Positions 26,574-34,986 of a stretch of DNA of 64,000 bases are shown here, piece by piece (the first letter of the stretch is position 1; each line of letters starts with the position of its first letter). Source of the DNA: Nocardia arthritidis (GTDB lineage: Bacteria > Actinomycetota > Actinomycetes > Mycobacteriales > Mycobacteriaceae); NCBI RefSeq assembly GCF_011801145.1, contig NZ_CP046172.1:6014001-6078000 (forward strand). The letters run 5' to 3'. Both the position numbers and the translations under genes were made by a program. The notes beneath the pieces were generated by a model. The model was not told the DNA's origin and did no database searches. It saw only the letters and a list, made by a program, of their open reading frames with translations.

Positions 26574-27201
26574 GGACGGGTTCATCGGCCGAATCGAATG
26601 GGCGGTGGCCGGTCGCGCACTGCCGGGTCAGCGGGTCTCCGGTGATCGCGGGGTCGTTCTCGACGCCGGTGGCGGTTCGGTGCTCTTCGCGGTGCTCGAC
26701 GGGCTCGGGCACGGTGCGCCCGCGGCCGACGCGGCCGACCGGGCCGCGCAGGTGCTCGCGGAGAACCGGGCCGAACCGCTGGACGTACTGATGGTGCTCT
26801 GTCACCGGGCGATGGCCGATACCCGCGGCGCCGCGGTGTCTTTGGCGCTGTTCGGCTCGGGCGATACGGTGCACTGGCTCGGGGTCGGCAATGTGGAGTC
26901 CCGGGTGCTGACGGCGGGGCCGGTCGGCCTGACGGTGCGCGCGAGCGCGCTGCTGACCGGCGGCATCGTCGGCTATCGACTACCGCAGAACCTGCAGACA
27001 CAGACCGTTCCGGTGCGCCCGGGCGATCTGCTGCTGATGTCCACCGACGGCATCGTCCCCGAATCCGCCGACGGCATAGATCTTTCCAAGTCGACCGCGG
27101 AGATCACCTCGGAGATTCTGGCCAGGCACGCCAAGGACACCGATGACGCGCTGGTGCTCGCGGCCCGCCACCGGGGCGGAACGGTCGCGGTGCCGTCATG
27201 A
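26566..27201 (+). CDS. rsbX: RsbX-like PP2C phosphatase
   Basis: 211 residues from GTG 26566, overlapping rsbT by 8 bases. A SpoIIE/PP2C fold with FAVLDGLGHGAPAADAADRA (metal-binding Asp) and LLLMSTDGIVPE is visible. RsbX dephosphorylates RsbR and RsbS and resets the stressosome. Order rsbR-S-T-X is that of complete actinobacterial and proteobacterial RST modules. The stop overlaps the next ATG. Confidence 0.88.
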   Translation: MHEDGFIGRIEWAVAGRALPGQRVSGDRGVVLDAGGGSVLFAVLDGLGHGAPAADAADRAAQVLAENRAEPLDVLMVLCHRAMADTRGAAVSLALFGSGDTVHWLGVGNVESRVLTAGPVGLTVRASALLTGGIVGYRLPQNLQTQTVPVRPGDLLLMSTDGIVPESADGIDLSKSTAEITSEILARHAKDTDDALVLAARHRGGTVAVPS

Positions 27202-29453
27202 GCGAGGTCTTGGCGGCGTTTCTGGAGGATTACGCGAAAGCGCTACGGCGCCATCTGGATTCGCCGTCACAGGCCGGACTCGGTGAGGGTTACGAACTCG
27301 GCAGGCGGGCGCTGGTGGAGGGCATCAGCCTGCTCGATCTCACCGAAAACCATTACCGGGTAACCCATTCGGTGGGCGGGCTGGATCCGCGGGTGACCGA
27401 GACGGCGCTGGAATTCCTGTTGCAGACGCTGGCGGCCCTCGATATCGCCACCCGCGGCTACCTCGACGGCGCCCGCCGCTACGAGCAACAGCGCACGCGC
27501 GCGGACGATCTCGCAGACCGTGACGCATTCCGCACCGCGCTGGTGGAATCGCTGCAGGACGGCTTCTTCGTCGCCGACGCGCGCGGCACCATCGTCGAGG
27601 TCAATTCGGCCTTCGGCGCGCTGACCGGCTACGGCCCGGCCGATGTGCCGTATCCGCTGCCGCATCCGTGGTCGGTGCCGGATGGGCCGCGCTATCCCGA
27701 CCTCGTCACCGCGGCACAGCGTTTCGTGCTGCCGATCCGGCACCGGGACGGGCGCCCGGTGTGGCTCGCGGTGAGCACGAGCGCGCTGATCAAACCGGAG
27801 AACAACGAGCGGATCTTCGTCGGCACCATCCGCGATGTCACCGCGGAACACGATGCGCAGGCCCGGGATCAGGCCGCGTCCCGGCTGGCCACCGCGGTGG
27901 CCTCGGCGACGAGTGTGGTCGAGGTGCTCGCGGTCGGCCTGGACGAATTGCGGCGCACCGTCGGCGCGCAGAGCGCGGTGGTCTCGGTGTGGCCGAACCG
28001 GCACACCGGGCCCGAGGTGTATGTCTCGGGCACGCAAGAGGATTCGGGTGACGCGGCTGGCGCCGGGCTCAGCGCGCGGGCGCGCGCGCTGCTCGACCGG
28101 GCGCGCAGGCAGCCGGGCCGCAGCCTGTTCGCGATTCCGGAGGGCACCGATTTCTCGGAGGGCATCGTCGCCCCGCTGGGCGAAACCGGCGATGCCGCAC
28201 TGTGGTTGCGCTTCGCCGCGCCGCGCGCGATCAGCGCCGCCGACTGGACCCTGTTCTCGCTGCTCATCGGGCATCTCAGCCTGGCGGTGCAGCGGGCGCG
28301 CAACTTCGATCAGGCGCGGTCCACCTCGCTGACGTTGCAGCGGGCCATGCTCGGCCCGATCGAACTGCCGCCGCGCTTCTCGGTGCACTACGAGCCCGCG
28401 CTGCCGCCGCTGGAGATCGGCGGCGACTGGTACGACGTGGTGCCGCTGAAGGACGGCACCATCGGCGTCGTGGTCGGCGACTGTGTGGGGCGCGGCCTGT
28501 CCGCCGCCGTGGTGATGGGTCAATTGCGCACCGCGGCAAGGGCTTTACTGCTGCGCGGCGCCGGGCCTGCACAGCTGCTCGCCGAACTCGACACCGTCGC
28601 GTCGCGGATACCCGGCGCGATGTGCACCACGGTGTGCGCCGCCGTACTGGATCCGGTGCGCGGGCTGGTCCGCTACAGCAGCGCCGGACATATGCCGCCG
28701 ATCCTCGCCGATGTGAATTCGACCGGCAGGCTGCTGGAGGGCGGGCGTTCGGTGCCGCTGGCCACCTTCGATCCGCCGCGGCGGCCCGAGGCCACCACCG
28801 CGCTGTCGCCCGGTTCGACGCTGGTGCTGTTCACCGACGGCCTGGTCGAGCAGCGCGGCGTCGATATCGATGACGGATTCGCCAAGATCGCCGCGGTGCT
28901 CGCCGACACCTCGGGCAAACTGCCGCGCGAGGTGGCCGATGCGGTGCTGTCGCGGCTGCGCCCAGCCGCGGGCTACGACGACGATGTCGCGATGGTGGTG
29001 TATCGGCAGCCGCCCGCCCCGCTGCATCTCGACGTGCCCGCCGAGGCGCGGCAGCTGGCCGGGCTGCGCCGCAGGCTGAAGGCGTGGTTCGCGGCGGCCG
29101 CGGTGCCACACGAACTGGCCGCCGATCTGGTCGCCGCGGCGAATGAGGCGTGCAGCAACTGCATCGAACACGCCTACCGCGACGGCGCCGCGATAGGAAC
29201 CGTTGTGCTGCATGCCGAATGCGATACCGAGAAGGTGGTCATCACGGTCGTCGACACCGGGTCGTGGAAGCCGCGCGCGGCGGATCCCGGCCATCGCGGC
29301 CGCGGCATCGATATGATGCGGGCGCTCACCGAGGAACTCGATATCGACCACACCGGACCGGGCACCCGCGTCCGCATGTCGGTCACCTTGCCCGCCATCG
29401 CGTTTCCGGTGGCCAATCCACTGCGCGGGACGGGTCGGCGGGTACCCGGGTAA
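27198..29453 (+). CDS. RsbU-type phosphatase with PAS, GAF-like and RsbW-like kinase domains
   Basis: 751 residues. Residues 1-105 resemble the RsbU N-terminal domain that docks RsbT (LGRRALVEGISLLDLTENHYR). A PAS domain follows (about 108-225, DGFFVADARGTIVEVNSAFGAL), then a GAF-like segment (about 228-370). A PP2C/SpoIIE domain spans about 375-595 (EIGGDWYDVVPL, VVGDCVGRGLSAAVVM, LFTDGLVEQR). The last part (about 605-735) is a GHKL anti-sigma kinase-like domain (ANEACSNCIEHAYRD, VVDTGSWKP, RGRGIDMMRAL). Phosphatase and kinase acting on an RsbV-type STAS protein would thus be joined. It ends the rsb operon at a strong terminator. Confidence 0.9.
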   Translation: MSEVLAAFLEDYAKALRRHLDSPSQAGLGEGYELGRRALVEGISLLDLTENHYRVTHSVGGLDPRVTETALEFLLQTLAALDIATRGYLDGARRYEQQRTRADDLADRDAFRTALVESLQDGFFVADARGTIVEVNSAFGALTGYGPADVPYPLPHPWSVPDGPRYPDLVTAAQRFVLPIRHRDGRPVWLAVSTSALIKPENNERIFVGTIRDVTAEHDAQARDQAASRLATAVASATSVVEVLAVGLDELRRTVGAQSAVVSVWPNRHTGPEVYVSGTQEDSGDAAGAGLSARARALLDRARRQPGRSLFAIPEGTDFSEGIVAPLGETGDAALWLRFAAPRAISAADWTLFSLLIGHLSLAVQRARNFDQARSTSLTLQRAMLGPIELPPRFSVHYEPALPPLEIGGDWYDVVPLKDGTIGVVVGDCVGRGLSAAVVMGQLRTAARALLLRGAGPAQLLAELDTVASRIPGAMCTTVCAAVLDPVRGLVRYSSAGHMPPILADVNSTGRLLEGGRSVPLATFDPPRRPEATTALSPGSTLVLFTDGLVEQRGVDIDDGFAKIAAVLADTSGKLPREVADAVLSRLRPAAGYDDDVAMVVYRQPPAPLHLDVPAEARQLAGLRRRLKAWFAAAAVPHELAADLVAAANEACSNCIEHAYRDGAAIGTVVLHAECDTEKVVITVVDTGSWKPRAADPGHRGRGIDMMRALTEELDIDHTGPGTRVRMSVTLPAIAFPVANPLRGTGRRVPG

Positions 29454-29467
29454 TCCGAGCTATCGAA

Positions 29468-29508
29468 CGACGCTCCCGAGGCCGGGAATACCGGCCTCGG
29501 GAGCGTCG
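29468..29508. terminator. Strong bidirectional hairpin terminator
   Basis: Perfect 18-bp stem (29468-29485 with 29491-29508) around a GAATA loop. It follows the phosphatase stop by 14 bases and also follows the minus-strand 34-codon gene by 20 bases, so it can end transcripts from both sides. Confidence 0.85.
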
Positions 29509-29528
29509 ACCAATTCGGAACTACTCTG

Positions 29529-29633
29529 CTACGCGGACTGCGACAGCTGCTCGAGTATCTTCAACAAAAACATGAATGTGGACGAACCACTATCGATGCC
29601 CGCACCGATCATCATATTGTACAAAGAGTGCAT
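29529..29633 (-). CDS. Small protein of 34 residues, unknown
   Basis: ATG 29633 follows TAGGAGCGAAA, a near-ideal ribosome site. The 34 residues start MHSLYNMMIGAGIDSGSS and continue with a hydrophobic stretch (FMFLLKILEQL) ending SQSA. There is no signal peptide. A strong terminator lies directly downstream, and upstream on the same strand is a plausible promoter and an inverted repeat. Size and amphipathic composition recall small mycolata membrane peptides, but I recognise no family. Confidence 0.5.
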   Translation of the reverse strand: MHSLYNMMIGAGIDSGSSTFMFLLKILEQLSQSA

Positions 29634-30447
29634 TTTCGCTCCTAGCCATCAGTGCTTCGAATCGTTGCCACGATTCCGTTCAGAAATGCTAGAGCTAAGT
29701 GAAGCATGTCACAGTCACAATTAGATGTGATGTAAGTCACTCATTCTCCGTAGTACGCATAACTTAGTCAGCCGAACGTCGCACCGCGGATTCCTGCCGG
29801 TCGCAGGCCGGAACTTCCCTGCGGGCCAGCATATTTCAGTCGCCAACGGCGACCGCGGCCACACCTCGGTCCGGCGACGGGAAGGGCAGGCAATGTCGCA
29901 GCAAAGCATTCTTCAGCAAATTTCGAGAATTTCATCGACCTGAAGTAAGCCGCTGGCGAAAACCGCACCGCGTACCCATTTGCCAGAAATAAGCGAGTAC
30001 CGGGAAGAATTTTCGGCCACCTGTGCGACAACTCCCCCGACCGGGCGAAATACACATCTATTGCGCGGATCGAGCCACCCGAGTTTGCGAGCTCGACGCG
30101 GCCTCGACCGAATGACCCGAGTGCGGGCGAGGCTCGATGCGGCGACACCCCGGACCACGACGTGACAACCGTCCACGATGGACAGGCGTCGTATAGGTTC
30201 GGTTACGGTGAGTGTGGCACGGTCGGTGCGTAGCCAGCGGTCGACAGGCTGTCCACCAGGCCCGAAGCCATGAGACGGATGGAGGAGATGCGGAAATCCG
30301 GCGCCGCGCCGACTGGAACGCCCCGGTTTCACCGGGATCGGACAGCGATCGGCATATGCTCGAAAGATCTTGTCGCGCAGGCTGTTACGACGGAATATCC
30401 CTGGTTGGGGCCGTTTTCGTGAACCATCAATAGTAGATTGGGATGCT
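29634..30447. other. Long gap with regulatory-looking sequence, no convincing gene
   Basis: 814 bases, more AT-rich than the rest near 29640-29780. Seen: TTGTGA (29715-29720, minus strand) 17 bases from TAGCTC (29692-29697), a possible promoter for the 34-codon gene, and the TCACA-N6-TGTGA repeat. From 29780 to 30430 I see only short open frames with poor codon use and no good ribosome sites. Confidence 0.4.
29715..29730. promoter_or_regulatory. Inverted repeat upstream of small gene
   Basis: TCACA-ATTAGA-TGTGA is a perfect 5+5 repeat overlapping the candidate -35 of the minus-strand small gene. The arms are in the opposite order to a CRP site, so CRP is not implied. Confidence 0.4.
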
Positions 30448-30828
30448 GTGACCAACACTTCCGGAGATGCGTATCCCCTGGCGGAAACGATGACCACCTC
30501 GGTGGTGGAGCACGAGGGCGCGACCGTACTCGCGGTAGCAGGCGAGGTCGACCTGGCGACGGCCCCCGCACTGGAGAGCGCGATCGAGGGGATCCTGAGC
30601 GGTAAACCCGCTGCGCTGATCATCGACCTGAGCGCCGTCAGCTTCCTCGCCTCGGCGGGTATGGCGGCGCTGGTGGCCGCGCACAAGCGGGCGGGCGCCG
30701 CCACCGTGATGGCGGTGGTCGCCGAGGGACCGGCGACCAGCCGTCAGCTCAAGATGACCAGTCTCGATCAGGTCTTCGCGCTACACGCGACCCTGGACGA
30801 TGCGCTCGCGGGGCTGCGCTCACGCTGA
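30448..30828 (+). CDS. STAS-domain anti-sigma factor antagonist (RsbV-like)
   Basis: 126 residues from GTG 30448 (ATG 30490 is an alternative). One STAS domain: VLAVAGEVDLATAPALESAI, then ALIIDLSAVSFLASAGMAALV. The serine in FLASAGM is the phosphorylation site of RsbV/SpoIIAA proteins. It is the natural substrate type for the phosphatase-kinase encoded 1 kb upstream, which is inferred from proximity. No sigma factor gene is adjacent. It converges on the F420 oxidoreductase with 4 bases between stops. Confidence 0.88.
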   Translation: MTNTSGDAYPLAETMTTSVVEHEGATVLAVAGEVDLATAPALESAIEGILSGKPAALIIDLSAVSFLASAGMAALVAAHKRAGAATVMAVVAEGPATSRQLKMTSLDQVFALHATLDDALAGLRSR

Positions 30829-30832
30829 TCGT

Positions 30833-31870
30833 TCAGCACAATTCCCGCAACTGCTCGACCAACTTCACCCGATCGGCCGGGGTGGCCGCCATGGGGACGA
30901 CGTTCAGCGTGGTGACACCCGCTTCGGCGAAGGCCGCGATCCGCTCCTTGACGTATCCGGCCGGGCCGACCAGCGAGATGTTGCGGACCAGTTCGTCCGG
31001 CACCACCTTGGCCGCCTCCTCCTTCTTGCCCGCCAGGTACAGCTCCTGGATGCGGTCGGCCTCGGCGCCGTAGCCGTATTTCGTGGCGAGGGTGTGATAG
31101 AAGTTCTTGCCCTTCGCGCCCATGCCGCCGATGTAGAGCGCCAGATGCGGTTTCACGAATTCCAGCAGCGGTTCGACATTTTCGCCGATGGCCAGGGCCG
31201 GGCCCGCGAAAACCTCCAGCTCGCCGAGCTGCGGGTCGCGCTTGGCCAGGCCGGCCTCGAGCGCGCCGCCCCAGATCTCCTTCGCCTTCTCCGGCAGGAA
31301 GAAGATGGGCTGCCAGCCCTCGGCGATCTCGGCGGCCAGCTCGACATTCTTCGGGCCGAGCGCGGCGAGCAGCACCGGAATGCGTTCCCGCACCGGGTGA
31401 TTGATGAGTTTGAGGGCCTTTCCCAGACCGGTGCCGCGCTCGGCGGGCAGCGGGATCTGGTAGTACTTGCCCTGGTATTCGAGGCGTTCACGCCGCCACA
31501 CCTTGCGGCAGATCTCCACCAGCTCCCTGGTGCGGCCGATCGGTGCGTCGTAGGGCACGCCGTGGAAACCCTCGATCACCTGCGGGCCGGAGGCGCCGAG
31601 GCCGAGGATGAACCGCCCGTCGGAGACGAAATCCAGACCCGCGGCGGTCATCGCGGTGAGCGATGGCGTGCGGGTGTAGATCTGCAGGATGCCGGAGGCC
31701 AACTGCAGCGTGCTGGTCTTCGCCGCGAGGTACCCGAGCGCGCTGACGGCGTCGAACGAGTAAGCCTCCGGGACGAAGACGGTGTCCAGACCGGCCCGTT
31801 CCAGGTCGGCGACCTCGGCCGCCGCTTCCTTGAAACCGCCCGAATAGTTGATGCCCAATCCGATCCGCAT
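30833..31870 (-). CDS. LLM-class F420-dependent oxidoreductase
   Basis: 345 residues from ATG 31870. The luciferase-like TIM barrel pattern is clear: MRIGLGINYSGGF at the start, VFVPEAYSFDAVSALGYLA, GRFILGLGASGPQVIEGFHG, and a C-terminal GPAGYVKERIAAFAEAGV. This group in mycolata uses F420 rather than FMN and reduces or oxidises varied alcohols, imines or lipids. The substrate cannot be assigned. It diverges from the cyclodeaminase gene. The Shine-Dalgarno is weak. Confidence 0.87.
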   Translation of the reverse strand: MRIGLGINYSGGFKEAAAEVADLERAGLDTVFVPEAYSFDAVSALGYLAAKTSTLQLASGILQIYTRTPSLTAMTAAGLDFVSDGRFILGLGASGPQVIEGFHGVPYDAPIGRTRELVEICRKVWRRERLEYQGKYYQIPLPAERGTGLGKALKLINHPVRERIPVLLAALGPKNVELAAEIAEGWQPIFFLPEKAKEIWGGALEAGLAKRDPQLGELEVFAGPALAIGENVEPLLEFVKPHLALYIGGMGAKGKNFYHTLATKYGYGAEADRIQELYLAGKKEEAAKVVPDELVRNISLVGPAGYVKERIAAFAEAGVTTLNVVPMAATPADRVKLVEQLRELC

Positions 31871-32017
31871 AACCGCGGAGTCTAATTTGCCGCGTTGTCC
31901 CGCAACCGCCGGTACCGGCCGACTCTCCGGACTCACCGGACGCGCGGGCGGGGTATGGATCGGGAACCGGTAGCGTGGAACGGCATCCGACGTCGCACTC
32001 CGAAAGGCAAACCACCC

Positions 32018-32647
32018 GTGTCGCAGTCGTTCGCCGAGGCCACCCTCGCGCAGTACCTGTCCGATCTGGCGGCGAAGGTGCCCGCGCCGGGCGGGGGCGC
32101 GGTGGCCGCACTGCACGCCGCGCAGGGTGCGGCGCTGGTCGCGATGGTGGCCCGCTACACGACCAGGGCCAAGGACGCCGACAACCGTCCCGTGGTGGAC
32201 CGGATCATCGAGGCCGCCGACGCGGCCCGGCAGCGGGCGCTCGCGCTGGCCGACGCCGACGCCGCGGCGTTCACCGCGGTCGGCGCGGCGTACAAACTGC
32301 CCAAGGACACGCCAGAGCAGGTCGCCGCCCGCACCGCCGCGATCAACGACGCGCTGGTGCAGGCCGCCAAGGTGCCCGCCGCCGTGGTGGACGAGGCCGA
32401 CGAAATCCTCACCCTGGCCGCCGAACTGCTGCCGATCGGCAATCCGAACGTGGTCACCGATATCGGCGCGGCCGCCGACGCCTGCCGCGCCGCCGCGGGC
32501 AGCTCCCAGCTCAATATCGAGATCAACGTCGGCTCGCTGCCCGCGGCGGAGGGCGACCGCTTCGCCCCGGTTCTGATTCGCATCGACGAACTGCGCGCCC
32601 GCGCCGACGCGCTGCACGCCGACGTCCTGCACGTCGTACGTAGCTGA
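32018..32647 (+). CDS. Cyclodeaminase/cyclohydrolase family protein
   Basis: 209 residues from GTG 32018 with GAAAGG upstream. AKVPAPGGGAVAALHAAQGAALVAMVARYT near residue 17 is the hallmark of the FTCD cyclodeaminase/methenyl-THF cyclohydrolase (FchA) family, a helical dimer acting on one-carbon folates. It probably processes formimino- or methenyl-tetrahydrofolate, alongside FolD encoded at 46 kb. It is monocistronic here. Confidence 0.87.
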   Translation: MSQSFAEATLAQYLSDLAAKVPAPGGGAVAALHAAQGAALVAMVARYTTRAKDADNRPVVDRIIEAADAARQRALALADADAAAFTAVGAAYKLPKDTPEQVAARTAAINDALVQAAKVPAAVVDEADEILTLAAELLPIGNPNVVTDIGAAADACRAAAGSSQLNIEINVGSLPAAEGDRFAPVLIRIDELRARADALHADVLHVVRS

Positions 32648-32783
32648 AAGGCGTTGCGGCACAGGCTCGGTCCTGTCACGGACGCGGCCGGTCCGGAGCG
32701 GCCGAAAGGCGTTGCGACACATCGACGACCTTGCTACGGCGGGTCCAGAACTCGCCGGGTCGATCGAAAGGTGTTACGGCACA
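32646..32783. repeat. Three degenerate tandem repeats at gene ends
   Basis: The 18-mer GAAAGGCGTTGCGGCACA or a close variant starts at 32646, 32704 and 32766, so units are about 58-62 bases. The third copy overlaps the last codons of the minus-strand oxidoreductase (KIVLVP-stop). The other two look like decayed copies of the same gene end. Confidence 0.6.
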
Positions 32784-33667
32784 AGCACGATCTTGCCGCG
32801 TACCTGCCCGGATTCGCTGAGGCGGTGTGCCTCGGCGGCCTCGGCGAGCGGCAGGGTCCGATCGATTTCGGGGCGCAGAACGCCCTGGTCGACGAGGTCG
32901 GCGATGGTTTCCAGGTCGGCACCGGACGGGTTGACGTACAGGCGTTCATAGCGCGGGTCGGATTCGGCGTCGTTGCCCTGCGCGTCGATGAGCCTGCCGC
33001 CGGGGCGCAGCACCTTCAGTGAGCGGGAACCGTATTCGCCGCCGACCAGGTCGAAGACGATATCGATATCGCCGGTGACCTCGGTGAAATCGGCGGTGCG
33101 GTAATCGATCAGCTCGTCCGCGCCGAGGCCGCGCAGGAATTCGTGCTTCGCCCCGCTCGCGGTGCCGATCACATGCGCCCCATGGTATTTCGCGATCTGC
33201 ACGGCGAGATGGCCGACGCCGCCTGCCGCGGCATGGATCAGGATCCGTTGTCCTGGAAGCACATTCGTGAACGCCTGCCATGCGGTGAGCACAGCGGTCG
33301 GCAGCGCCGCGGCATGCGGATGGTCCAGGGTCTTCGGCTTGGCCGCGGCAAATTCCGCAGGGACGACCACATATTCGGCGTACGCGCCGCTGCGACTGAA
33401 CACCATCGAATACACCTCGCCGCCGACCGCGAACCGGTCGACGCCCGCACCGAGCTGCGCGACCACCCCGGACACGTCGAAGCCGAGGGTGAACGGCGGC
33501 TCGCCCATCTTCCGGATCTCGCCGGAGCGCAACTTCCAATCGGCGGCATTGACGCTGGTCGCGGCGACCCGCACCAATAACTCACCGGCCGAGGGCGTCG
33601 GCCGCTCCACCTCGGCCAGCCGCAGCACCTCGGGACCACCGAACACATCTTGCGTAATCGCGAACAT
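32774..33667 (-). CDS. NADPH quinone-type (zinc-free MDR) oxidoreductase
   Basis: 297 residues from ATG 33667 with GGAGA upstream. The MDR fold is clear: GGPEVLRLAEVERPTPSAGELLVRV, GFDVSGVVAQLGAGVDRFAVG, and the nucleotide motif ILIHAAAGGVGHLAVQIAK at about residue 142. No zinc-binding Cys cluster is seen, as in quinone oxidoreductases and enoyl reductases. It diverges from an HxlR regulator, typical for electrophile- or quinone-responsive pairs. Confidence 0.9.
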   Translation of the reverse strand: MFAITQDVFGGPEVLRLAEVERPTPSAGELLVRVAATSVNAADWKLRSGEIRKMGEPPFTLGFDVSGVVAQLGAGVDRFAVGGEVYSMVFSRSGAYAEYVVVPAEFAAAKPKTLDHPHAAALPTAVLTAWQAFTNVLPGQRILIHAAAGGVGHLAVQIAKYHGAHVIGTASGAKHEFLRGLGADELIDYRTADFTEVTGDIDIVFDLVGGEYGSRSLKVLRPGGRLIDAQGNDAESDPRYERLYVNPSGADLETIADLVDQGVLRPEIDRTLPLAEAAEAHRLSESGQVRGKIVLVP

Positions 33668-33734
33668 GACGACGATTCTCCGGTGACCTAGTATCCATTG
33701 GAAATAAGGCACTTTTATGATACCGAGGTACCTG

Positions 33735-34151
33735 ATGGATACCGTCTGCGGCTGGGTCGAGTCCGACAACCTGGTCGAAAGCTATGTGAAGCAATGCCCG
33801 GCCCGGGAGGTACTCGGCGTACTCGCCGACAAATGGGTGCTGCTCGTGCTCGGCACGCTCCGAATGAACGGCGGCCCGATCCGCTTCAACGAGCTGCGCC
33901 GCAGGCTCGACGGCATCACCCAGAAGATGCTCACCCGCACCCTGCGCAATCTGGAACGCGATGGGCTCATCCGGCGCACCGTCTATCCGACCGTGCCGCC
34001 GCGCGTCGAATACGCGCTCACCGAACTCGGCGCCAGCCTCGGCGAGGTCAGCCACGCGATGGGCGTTTGGGCGGTGCGGCATCAGGGTCAGATCTTGGCC
34101 GCGCGCAACGAATTCGACGCGCGCGCGGAGCTGGAGCCGCAACCGCTCTGA
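33735..34151 (+). CDS. HxlR-family regulator
   Basis: 138 residues from ATG 33735, chosen for its GAGG site; ATG 33717 would add six residues. The pattern CPAREVLGVLADKWVLLVLGTL then RFNELRRRLDGITQKMLTRTLRNLERDGLIRR is the HxlR winged helix with the redox-sensitive N-terminal Cys (QCPAR). Divergence from the quinone-type oxidoreductase suggests it represses that gene until a quinone or electrophile modifies the Cys. Confidence 0.9.
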   Translation: MDTVCGWVESDNLVESYVKQCPAREVLGVLADKWVLLVLGTLRMNGGPIRFNELRRRLDGITQKMLTRTLRNLERDGLIRRTVYPTVPPRVEYALTELGASLGEVSHAMGVWAVRHQGQILAARNEFDARAELEPQPL

Positions 34152-34232
34152 GATCTTTGCCCAGGTCGGCGCGATCATGGACGGCGTAAACTGGAGTTTT
34201 GCGTACCACACCAGCTCAAAGGGGTGGAGCCA

Positions 34233-34985
34233 ATGAGGAGCGCTCTCCGAAATCTGTTTCTCGCGACCGCGGTCGTCGCGTTCGGCGTCTTCGGATCCGG
34301 TGCGGCAACGGCAGCCATGATCGATGCGCCACCCGGCCCCGCGGTGGTCGGTATCGCACCGTCCGCCGGTCAGACAGTGGGCATTGCCGCGCCCGTGACG
34401 GTGACATTCGCCGCCGCCGTCCAAGACCGGGCCCGCGCCGAACACGCCTTCACCATCAGCGCGCCGAAACCGGTGACCGGAACCTTCAGCTGGATAGACG
34501 ACCGCGACCTGCGCTGGAATCCCAGCGGCTTCCTGCCCGCCGACGCCAGGATCAATGTCGGACTAGGACCGGTGCACACCCAATTCCAGACCAACGGCGG
34601 CGTCTCCGGTGAGGGCGATATGTCCGCACACACCTTCAGCATCCTGATCGGCGGACAGGTGGTGCGGACCATGCCCGCCTCCTACGGCAAACCGGGTTGG
34701 GAAACACCGCCCGGCACCTGGCCGGTGCTGGAGAAGGCCCGCAGCGTGGTATTCGATTCCCGCACCATCGGCATCCCGCTCAGCTCGCCGCAGGGCTACA
34801 TCATCAACGGTGAATTCGCCGAAAGGCTCACCTGGGGCGGCGTTTACATCCATTCGGCACCGTGGTCGGTCGAGCAGCAAGGTAATTCGAACGTCAGCCA
34901 CGGCTGCGTGAACCTGGCGCCCGGCGACGCCGAATGGGTTTACAACACCATCAACGTCGGCGATCCGGTGAACCTGCACTGGTGA
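34233..34985 (+). CDS. L,D-transpeptidase (YkuD) with N-terminal Ig-like domain
   Basis: 250 residues from ATG 34233 with GGTGGAG 3-9 bases upstream. A signal peptide is visible (LFLATAVVAFGVFGSGAATA). Residues 40-125 resemble the Ig-like domain of mycobacterial Ldt enzymes. The catalytic YkuD domain has YIHSAPW and SHGCVNLAP with the active-site Cys. It makes 3-3 peptidoglycan cross-links outside the membrane. It converges on the ABC gene with a single base between stops. Confidence 0.92.
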   Translation: MRSALRNLFLATAVVAFGVFGSGAATAAMIDAPPGPAVVGIAPSAGQTVGIAAPVTVTFAAAVQDRARAEHAFTISAPKPVTGTFSWIDDRDLRWNPSGFLPADARINVGLGPVHTQFQTNGGVSGEGDMSAHTFSILIGGQVVRTMPASYGKPGWETPPGTWPVLEKARSVVFDSRTIGIPLSSPQGYIINGEFAERLTWGGVYIHSAPWSVEQQGNSNVSHGCVNLAPGDAEWVYNTINVGDPVNLHW

Positions 34986-34986
34986 T

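Noticed and set aside
29715..29730. CRP/GlxR binding site
   Set aside because: The arms read TCACA-N6-TGTGA, the reverse order of the CRP consensus TGTGA-N6-TCACA.
33691..33742. GTATCCAT...ATGGATAC as an HxlR operator
   Set aside because: The 8-base arms are 36 bases apart and the second covers the preferred hxlR start; too weak to call.
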